Source of the DNA: Thoreauomyces humboldtii
Taxonomy: Eukaryota > Chytridiomycota > Chytridiomycetes > Spizellomycetales > Powellomycetaceae
DNA length: 64,000 nt
Assembly: GCA_027596035.1 (NCBI GenBank)
Contig: JADGJA010000003.1
Location: forward strand, 1 to 64,000
Reading direction: 5' to 3'
The notes below the pieces were generated by a model. It did no database searches. It was not told the origin of the DNA and saw only the letters and a program-made list of their open reading frames with translations. Positions 56,671 to 64,000 of this stretch are shown in pieces; within the stretch, counting starts at the first letter, position 1; each line of letters begins with the position of its first letter. Both the position numbers and the translations under genes were made by a program.

Positions 56671-58049
56671 GACAAGCGATGGTGGAGGGAGGCAGGCAAC
56701 AGGTGAGAGATAGGGAGGGATAGGCAGATAGGAGAGAAGCTTGCGGCGGTGGGTGGTCGTCGGGGCGAGTTCAGGAAGGGCAGTAAGTAGCAGGCAGTCG
56801 ATAACGGAAACCCGAGGAGAGATACGCGTGCGCGGAGGGCTGAAGAGAGAGAGGAGGAGGTGGGAGGTGGGAGGCTGGCTGGCTGTTCCCTCGCGCTATC
56901 AAAGGGAGGCTTCGTTTTCTGCTCGGCAAGATCCTTGATATCTCCCCCAGTCTGTGTACACAGTACTTGTATGCAGGGAGAGAGGGAGGGCTTCTGTAGG
57001 AGGGCTTGCCAGAAGGAAAGAAGGAGGAGGGTTAGCCAAGGGCGGAAATACAAGTCCATGCCGTTCCGCGGGGGAAAGAAACCCTTGGGGGCAGCCTCCC
57101 TCCTGCTGGCACTTGCAGCACATCGGGGCGAGCTAGCAAGATCCGTACGGGTAGATACTGGCGTTGTCGTACAAGCGTGAAGCTGCTCTCACTCTCGCAG
57201 ACTCTCTCTCTCTCATCATTGCTCAGTCTGCCGTAGCTTTTCCGGTGGCGGGCCGCGCGTGCGAACAAGGAAACGATGCCGTCGCACAAATAATCGATAG
57301 TGATGACCAGCGAACCAGATAACCAGGTAAACCAGATAAACCGACAAATCGCTTCCATCCCGCCAACTCGGTGACCAGTACTCCGCTACCAAACGCGACC
57401 CTTACCTTGCTTGACGTTGGATTGTAAGGTGGCCGCTGAGCCTTGAGTGGACGAACGAACGATGAGGGAAGTGGCGGCTGCTTCGATACAATGTACAGTA
57501 TGTACAGATCCAGATATGAGGTGGGGGTAAATATGGCACAAGAAGAGGTTTGACGTGGGGATGCCAAGGGAGGTGAACCATTATTATAAAAAATTACCAG
57601 GCCTCCGTGCATCACGGTTGCCGCCCCCTCTTCGGTCGGACTTCATCTCCAAAGATACTGTACGATCATTGCGATGAAGGAAAGAGGCCAAGATTTGCTA
57701 GGAGACAGAAAAATCACCAGGCCGATCGGGCATGACGTACAGTACATGTACAGAATATCGTGTACGGTGTCTTCGCTTCCTTATTCCTGAACACCAAGTG
57801 TTAAGACAACGTGCGCCGTTCCACCATCGAAAAGAGCAGAGTGGTACATCGGTGGTGCCAGGTGGCTATGTACACACTGGATGGCTCTGATACCGAAGTG
57901 TCGGATCATGAACCGTTTTTTCGATTCTTCGGTATTCGGTCGCACCGTGCTTCTTATTCGAACGCGTCGTCGTATGGATGGAGCCCATTTCGACTTCAGA
58001 GCGCGACACATTGCTGGCAATCTGAAGTGTTGAGTAGACCAAGTTCACC
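56671..58049. other. Divergent upstream region with TGTACAGTA motifs
   Basis: Between the unknown basic protein (-) and the acyl-CoA synthetase (+). TACAGTA/TACTGTA copies lie at 57494, 57656 and 57738. CT-rich tracts (57180-57215) may be a transcript leader of the minus gene. No gene seen. Confidence 0.45.
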
Positions 58050-60632
58050 ATGGGAAAAAAGGCAGACACCATCTACACGGTAGACGTACCTGGAGCTCCT
58101 GACATTGAGGGAGAGACAAAGGTGAATGGCTGTCCTCGATCGCTTGCCGCAACAGCGTGGGAAAGCCCGCTTGCTAACGGCGGGGCCGTAAACTTCAGCC
58201 TCGACGCCACTATGCGCATGCCGCCCGCGAGCTTGACGGCTGTCCTCCCGACTGTCAATCCGTTCACGAGGTCTTTCTCAGAGGCGTCAAGCTTAGCGGT
58301 GAGGCACTTCTCAAGGTCTTACATATGCAGCCTCTCCGCGGCAAAGCTGATTGAATTTCCGAGGGCAGGGGATTCTCCATTTCTCGGCACACGCGTAAAG
58401 GACGGAGTCGTTGGACCGTTTGTATGGCAGTCGTACAACGAAATCCACAAAAGGGTTATGAACCTCGCGTCCGGATATGTGTTGCGCGGCATCAAATCTG
58501 GCGGAAGCCTTGGCTTGTTCTCCGTTAACCGAGCAGAATGGATCATTGCCGAGAAGGCCGCATTTGCCAACAGCATTATCACCGTGCCGCTATATGATAC
58601 GCTTGGCATCGAAGCCATCGAATTCATCATCGGCGAGACTGAGCTCAGCGCTGTTGTCGCAACAACGGACAAGGCCAAGATTCTTGCCAGGATGAGCGAA
58701 AAGATTCCCACCCTGAAACTCCTCATCATCATGGACAATATCGACGATGAACTGAGGACCCTAACTTCTGCCAGCGGCATCGAGGTCATTTCCATCTTGG
58801 CGCTGGAGGCTGAGGGCGCCGCCTCGCCTTCCGCTGGAGTACTCCCGCACAAAGACACCTTCTCCACCATCTGTTACACGTCAGGTGCGGAGGCTCGCAC
58901 GATCTTGAGACGAGGTGGGACTGATCCGCCGAACTTTTTCAGGAACCACGGGAATGCCGAAAGGGGTTGTTCTTTCTCACGAGAATTTGATGTCCTTCGC
59001 TGCGGTAAGATAGCTTTTCGAGGTATTATTGAAGCTGCTATATCTAATCTTCTTTTCGATAGGCTACCCGGGCGATGGTGCAGACGGGGGCAGTATTCGA
59101 TTACAATAAAGACGATGTTTACCTGTCCTATCTGCCTCTTGCACACGTCTTTGAGCGTGCGGTGCAAGTCTGTCTTACCTACGTCGGTTCTCGCATCGCT
59201 TTCGTAAGTGCATGCCATTGATGATGCAGCCCTTGACCATCTAAACCAACCCGCATCATTTAGTACCAAGGGGACACTTTCAAACTCCTCGATGATGTGG
59301 CCGAACTCAAGCCCACCATCTTTGCATCAGTACCTCGCCTCTTCAACCGCATATACGACAAAGTCATGCAAGGAGTGAAGGCAAAGGGAGGATTGGCGGC
59401 TATGCTCTTTAACAAGGCGTACGCAGCGAAAAAGGCGGCCCTCCCATCAGGCGTATACACGCATATGCTGTGGGACGCTCTCGTCTTTTCCAAAGTGCGT
59501 GCGCGTCTGGGTGGCCGGGTTCGCCTCATGCTCACGGGCGCCGCGCCCATAAGCGGCGACGTCATGGACTTTCTGCGGATCTGCTTCTCGGCGGCCGTAC
59601 AGGAAGGATATGGATCCACCGAAACCAGCGCTGGAGCTGCGGTCAGCGATCTCCGCGACACTGCTACGGGCCACATCGGAGCACCGTGTTCCAGCGGCGA
59701 GATCAAGTTGATAGATGTGCCAGCGATGGGATACACTTCGAAGGATCAGCCTTATCCTCGGGGAGAAATCTGTGTTCGAGGAAAGAATGTGTTCAAGGGC
59801 TACTATAAAAATCCCGAGAAGACGGCCGAGGTCCTCACGGAAGACGGCTGGTGCAGGTCTGGGGACATTGGCATGTGGGGCCCAGGAGGGCGGCTCCAAA
59901 TCATCGACCGTGTCAAAAAGTAAGTATCTTGAGCTTATTATGTGAGCGCTTCTGCATATTAATCTCGGTACCTGCATCTAGCATATTCAAGCTCGCGCAA
60001 GGCGAATACATCGCGCCTGAAAAGTAAGCCAAACTTTCTTTGCCAGGGACTCACCGCTCAAAACGTCTTCTAACGTACCTCCCTCTAGAATTGAGATGGT
60101 ATATCAAAAGCACGCGGTTGTTGCGCAAAGCTTCGTTTACGGGGACAGTCTGCAAGCAAGCGTGGTGGCCGTCATTGGTGAGTACCGCCAGCCCTTTTTC
60201 GACTCTGCGCGTCTGCAATAACCCACAGACCCGCTGATTCGATCTTCTTACCTTCCGCAGTACCTGACGAGGACACGTTCCGCAAGTGGGCGATTGCTGC
60301 TGGTCTCCCTGACAAACCTGTCGCCGAGCTCTGCAAGGAAGACGCCGTTCGTAAGGCGGTCCTTAAGTCGCTCGTTGACTTTGGTAAAGCCGACGGACTG
60401 AAGGGTTTCGAGAATGTCAAGGACATCTACCTAGAATCAAGTCCATTCACTGTCGAGAACGACCTGATGACTCCAACGTTCAAGTTGAAGAGACATGAAG
60501 CAAAGGTATGTCAGAGGCAGGGAGTGGTAGTGCTGGACGGAGAGGATTGCTGATAGAAGGTCACAACGTGAATAGAAACTGTACCAGGCGCAGATCGATG
60601 AAATGTACGCTCGGTCCGGTGCCGGAGCTTGA
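58050..60632 (+). CDS. FAA1: Long-chain fatty-acid-CoA ligase (Faa-type acyl-CoA synthetase)
   Basis: A multi-exon gene starting MGKKADTIYTVDVPG. The ANL-family core is intact once spliced: FVWQSYNEIHKRVMNLASG, then LGLFSVNRAEWIIAE; P-loop TICYTSGTTGMPKGVVLSH created across an intron after TCAG|G; YLSYLPLAHVFER; LTGAAPISGDVMDFLR; VQEGYGSTETSAGA; RGEICVRGKNVFKGYYKNPEKTAEVL; SGDIGMW; and [25 protein letters not shown], the fatty-acyl signature. The C-terminal domain ends KKLYQAQIDEMYARSGAGA. There is no peroxisomal SKL-type end, so a cytosol/ER/lipid-droplet location is likely. The enzyme uses ATP to make acyl-CoA for lipid synthesis and oxidation. Symbol FAA1 is used for the family; FAA4 or another paralogue is equally possible. 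Confidence 0.88.
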
Positions 60633-60927
60633 AAGCGGCTCTTTCAAATGTACACTACGATGGACCATGCGCTCTTCAGACTTTCTTGTGGCCCCCTCCT
60701 GCTCTTTTTGCACTCTGCCTCGCCTTTGTTGTATCGTCAATTCCACAACAGATAAGAACCTGCCGGTTGTATTTGTATGCATTTGTTTGGTCTGAGAGAC
60801 CATGGCGTTCATGAGAAAGGGTATGGTAGGGGCATGGGCGGCAGAACGTGGAAAGAGAGGATACATATGCTACAGTCAGTCGTACAGCGCTCTCCTGTCC
60901 GGGAGACCACCAGCCGCCCACATGGCA

Positions 60928-63028
60928 TTATCGACATCGCGTTGTTTTTGGATCTGAGTCAAGACCTAAGAAGATAATACAGGAAGTCAGAACCTTTGGC
61001 CTCTCAAACCTCGCTTTCGAAGAGTGTTCCGTGCCTCTTACCAATATAAAGCCAGCGCTGGCGATCGCAGACACTAGGAAAATGACATCGAACCACCGGT
61101 GATAGAAATTGAACTCGATGTGTCCGAGAACAGACGTGATGATGGTCCGGTACTGTGGAGGTACACTCATGCGCATCATAAGAACCGTCGAGAGGAAGTA
61201 CATGCCCATCACGTGGGCGAGAAAGAGGACGATGTTGTTGGGGGATAAGGAGGATGACACCGCTCGGAAAAACTAATTTCAAACATTAGCGCGTCTCAGA
61301 TGAGCACCGTTGAAAGGAAGTTATACCTTCATGAACTGAATCAGGAGTCCGCGAATGGATCCGACGACCATTAGCCCGACGAAGATGAATGACAGCTGGG
61401 GAGCCCAGAAGGTGACGTCGACCTCGATGTTGAAACGATGCACAAGCATATTTAGCCCGTGGGTCACAGGATCCGCGCCTCCGACCCGGTTGAAGATGAT
61501 ATTCAGAGTAGCCTATCGCACGCAAGATTAGCAATCTTATCCTGGCAAAGGTGAAGTGTGGGCACCGTACCGAAAACATCTTCCACAAGCAGTACACTGA
61601 GAAAATATATCCCATAATGTTAAAGTAATGACCTTTCAGGGTCCTGGAAGCTTTGATGCGTTCTCGCTCGACGATTAGCTCGTCGAGGTCTGTGTAGAGT
61701 TGCTGCATAACGGTCTCGAGCGCTTTGATTTCGTGCGCTAGTATGCTTAAGTCTGAAAACGACAGTAAAGAAAGGTATCCAGCAGTACGATTACTCGGTG
61801 AGGTCGCGCTCGCAAACAGTTCAATCAACGCGCGGACTCACTTTCGCTACTTATCCCCAATCCGCTGGTGACCTTGCTATACATGTTGCGCATGAATCCC
61901 CCTACTCCCACAGTCGCTTGCTGAATAGCTCAAAATAACATATGAGTGTCCGGACACGAAAACCGTTTCGCCCTTCGCTCTTCTCACCTCGTCGGAAGCT
62001 CTCATGCGTCTCTGCGCGAGCAGGTATTTCTTCTTCTTGCTGAAAAGCATGTCCATCGTTTGCAGGAGCTTCTTCTCCGCAAGCGCCACATCTGCGTCAG
62101 TGACCTTGCGCAGGAAGAAGAACAGCGTGGTATATGGACTGTTGACCGCTCCGAATCCGGACAGGATGGCCATCATCGTGACGCCGATCACACCCACTCG
62201 CCCCATGCCTGGTTCTATCCCGAAAATGCCTGTCGAGTTACTCGCATCAGATGCTTTATCGGGACAGAACATGTTGATACACCAGCTGACTCACTGATCT
62301 CGCCAGCCGGCACAGCGGCGTTGATGGGAAATTGATCCCCGATCTTCCAAAACAGGTACAAGTAGACTGTCCAACATACACCAGACAGCGGCCACCGATA
62401 ACGTCGGAGCCAGACTGTGGAAGAAGCACAGCATGATCAGCGCAACGTTTACAAGCAGCGCCAATCCCGTGGCATTGGCCCTTACGACTGTCGCGCTCCG
62501 CGAAGCACGTGTAGAACTGATAAAATGGCAGGAGGACGATGACATCGAAGAGCATCAAGTACAGTGTGATTTTCCAGTGCAGCCAGCGCGACCTGGCGGG
62601 AGCAGCACGATGGTGCTTTAGGGTCAGTCAGTCCACTTTGCTCGGGATGGTCGTCTCCTTCTTTGCTCGGTTTCCGCCCGGTAACCCCCCCAACTGCGGA
62701 CGAACCTCGCGTCAAGTACGTCGCCGATTTCGAAGATTATCATTTCAAACAGAGTACAGCAGGCTGCAAACGTTGCTGCAAAGACTATCCTGACGAGGGG
62801 AGTGCGGACCTCGTAGTCCTTGAACAACTTTTCCATGACAAAGACCCAGCCGACACCAAAGAATAGCAATTGCGAGCCCCAGACTACGAGGGTTGAAGTG
62901 ACGAGGTCGGCGGAGCCGGACGAAGGCGGTGGAGGAGGTGGCGGTGAGGACATTCCGCCTGCTGCTGCTGCCGCCATTGCCGCCGACGCTGTTGTGACAT
63001 GGCCCACGAGGCCGGCTGCTGAAACCAT
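60928..63028 (-). CDS. Golgi pH regulator (GPHR/GPR89-like) membrane protein
   Basis: A multi-exon, polytopic protein. The N-terminus has a Pro-run (PPPPPPP) and then LVVWGSQLLFFGVGWVFVMEKLFKDYEVRTPLVRIVFAATFAACCTLFE, the typical first helices. After a splice, LPFYQFYTCFAERD joins, across intron GTAAGG...CCACAG, to LRRYRWPLSGVCWTVYLYLFWKIGDQFPI. GMGRVGVIGVTMMAILSGFGAVNSPYTTLFFFLR is the family hallmark. A basic coiled coil (KKLLQTMDMLFSKKKKYLLAQRRMR) follows, then the C-terminal helices LSFIFVGLMVVGSIRG and IVLFLAHVMGMYFLSTVLMM. In animals GPHR controls Golgi acidification; plant homologues were first described as ABA-responsive GPCR-like channels. It shares a 255-bp promoter with TAF7. Confidence 0.88.
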
Positions 63029-63283
63029 GTCAAAGGCAACCCGTTGTTTTGGCAGAGGTCCGAGGATGGCAGTTGTGATGACTCGTTGACGAGTGCCAAC
63101 CTCTGACGAACCTGCTTTTGCTGTCGAAAGTGACCCACCCTACCGACCGCCTGGCCGACCGCCTCCATTTCCATGCCAGAAGCCTACCCAATTCATGTAT
63201 CTGAGCAGCCGTCGTGACCCTGTTACCCGTACGTTCACGTAGGCAGCATCGTAGAGAAACAGTCGGTCCTGTCGTATAATAGG
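63029..63283. promoter_or_regulatory. Bidirectional promoter GPHR-like/TAF7
   Basis: 255 bp between divergent start codons (63028 minus, 63284 plus). Contains no recognised element beyond short GC-rich stretches. Confidence 0.45.
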
Positions 63284-64000
63284 ATGGTCGCTCCGAGACC
63301 TCCAGGGAAACGGCTAAAGGTGGCCAAAACCACAACCACCTCTCGGCCAAAGATCATTCCAAAGATCACCATCAAAAAGGGAAGCCTAGAAGATGATGAA
63401 GAGGCTCCTGTAGAGGAGCAATTTATCCTTCGGATGCCTGCCGGTGAAGAGGCTGACAAGCTTCGGGATGCGGTCAGCACCAGGGAGATCCCGGAGGACT
63501 TTTCGCTCGTGTTCCAAGGTTGGAGCACTGTTCGCTTTTGCGCTCCCAACATCATATTCGCCGCCCTGACCTCATGATCATAACAGATCCCAGACGAGCG
63601 ACCTTGAGCCTGGGACCCCAAAAATACAGCGCCAAGCTCGTGGACTTGCCGTGCATCCTCGAGTCCCACAAGACCTTCGACAACAAGCAGCTGTACAAGA
63701 TCACCGATATATCGCAGATGCTCGTGGTTGAGGACCAACCGCAGCCAACACCATACGTTCCGCCAACGACTCCGTTGCATCATGACGAGTATACATGGCC
63801 CCACGGCATCTCCGCGCCATTGTGGAACGTCCGCAAACGACGATTTCGAACGCGGATATCCAAAAGAGTGAGTGGGGAAAGGGACCGAAGTCGCCCGTGT
63901 TCTCGACAAAAGAGCTGATCAAGACCACTGTAGACCATCGAGGATGTCGAACGTGAAGTCATGCGATTGCTGGAAGCGGACGCGGAAGCCGAGCATGTGT
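63284..64000 (+). CDS. TAF7: TFIID subunit TAF7 (3' end outside window)
   Basis: Three exons visible: 63284-63518, 63587-63867 and 63934-64000 (continues). The N-terminus is basic (PGKRLKVAKTTTTSRPKIIPK). The TAFII55 N-terminal domain follows: EEQFILRMPAGEEADKLRDAV and EIPEDFSLVFQ|DPRRATLSLG, the second piece across an intron that supplies the Asp. KYSAKLVDLPCILESHKTFDNKQLYKITDISQMLVV and YTWPHGISAPLWNVRKRRFRTR complete it, and TIEDVEREVMRLLEADAEAEHV starts the helix that is cut by the window end. TAF7 binds TAF1 in TFIID and restrains its acetyltransferase activity before transcription initiation. This is the only general transcription factor gene in the window. Confidence 0.92.

Noticed and set aside
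55944..57059. 371-aa minus-strand frame overlapping the unknown basic protein
   Set aside because: Alternative frame of the same region; Pro/Ser/Leu-rich without features, while the 54934-56670 frame is longer and more protein-like.
62280..62570. Apparent frameshifts in the GPHR-like gene
   Set aside because: An in-phase intron (GTAAGG...CCACAG) restores the frame and gives the expected LYLFWKIGDQFPI segment, so no shift is needed.

Overview
This window looks like a gene-dense nuclear segment from a basidiomycete fungus. Most genes are interrupted by short GT-AG introns of about 45-110 nt. The proteins are typical of fungi (a Zn2Cys6 regulator, class IV chitin synthase, Emp70, alpha-actinin, fungal-type acyl-CoA synthetase, Trs65). 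Intergenic gaps are small. The class within Basidiomycota cannot be fixed from this sequence. I see no transposon, CRISPR array, rRNA or complete tRNA.

Layout, left to right: a secreted Gly/Lys-rich protein (-, runs off the left edge); AYR1-like reductase (+); Zn2Cys6 transcription factor (-); MRC1/Claspin-like checkpoint mediator (-), whose reading frame is disrupted; TRS65-like TRAPP II subunit (-); TOF1/Timeless (+); Emp70/TM9 protein (-) divergent from RFT1 (+); a mitochondrial TPR protein (-); a DUF5672-type membrane protein (-) divergent from a TPX2-like spindle factor (+); a Sec14-RhoGAP protein (-); a small unknown gene and a DUF1748 mini-gene (-); an ATRIP/Ddc2-like checkpoint protein (+); alpha-actinin (+); an unknown membrane protein (+); a Cys-rich protein with a possible RWD/DUF1115-like tail (+); class IV chitin synthase (-); a protein built of two copies of one domain (-); beta-carbonic anhydrase (+); an FLVCR-like MFS transporter (+); UBA4 (-); an unknown intronless basic protein (-); a long-chain acyl-CoA synthetase (+); a Golgi pH regulator (GPHR) homologue (-); and TAF7 (+, runs off the right edge).

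Two functional themes recur. The first is replication-fork and checkpoint biology plus mitosis: MRC1, TOF1, an ATRIP-like protein and a TPX2-like protein. Mrc1 and Tof1 act in one fork-protection complex and lie about 3.4 kb apart here. The second is the secretory pathway and cell surface: TRS65, EMP70, RFT1, a DUF5672 protein, chitin synthase, GPHR and the secreted protein. Whether either grouping is selected or chance cannot be judged from one genome.

The sequence holds several oddities. The MRC1-like gene needs apparent frame changes, two of them at G runs. The Emp70 gene ends in a 9-nt exon that completes the KxD sorting tail. The DUF1748 gene has a 23-nt internal exon. The TOF1 C-terminus carries four copies of an Arg-rich/Ser-Asp motif. 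Non-coding signals include three MCB boxes (ACGCGT) within 49 bp and two consecutive G-quadruplex motifs next to a GA microsatellite upstream of the chitin synthase gene. Exon boundaries were read by eye from splice motifs, phase and family similarity; where I was unsure the entry says so.
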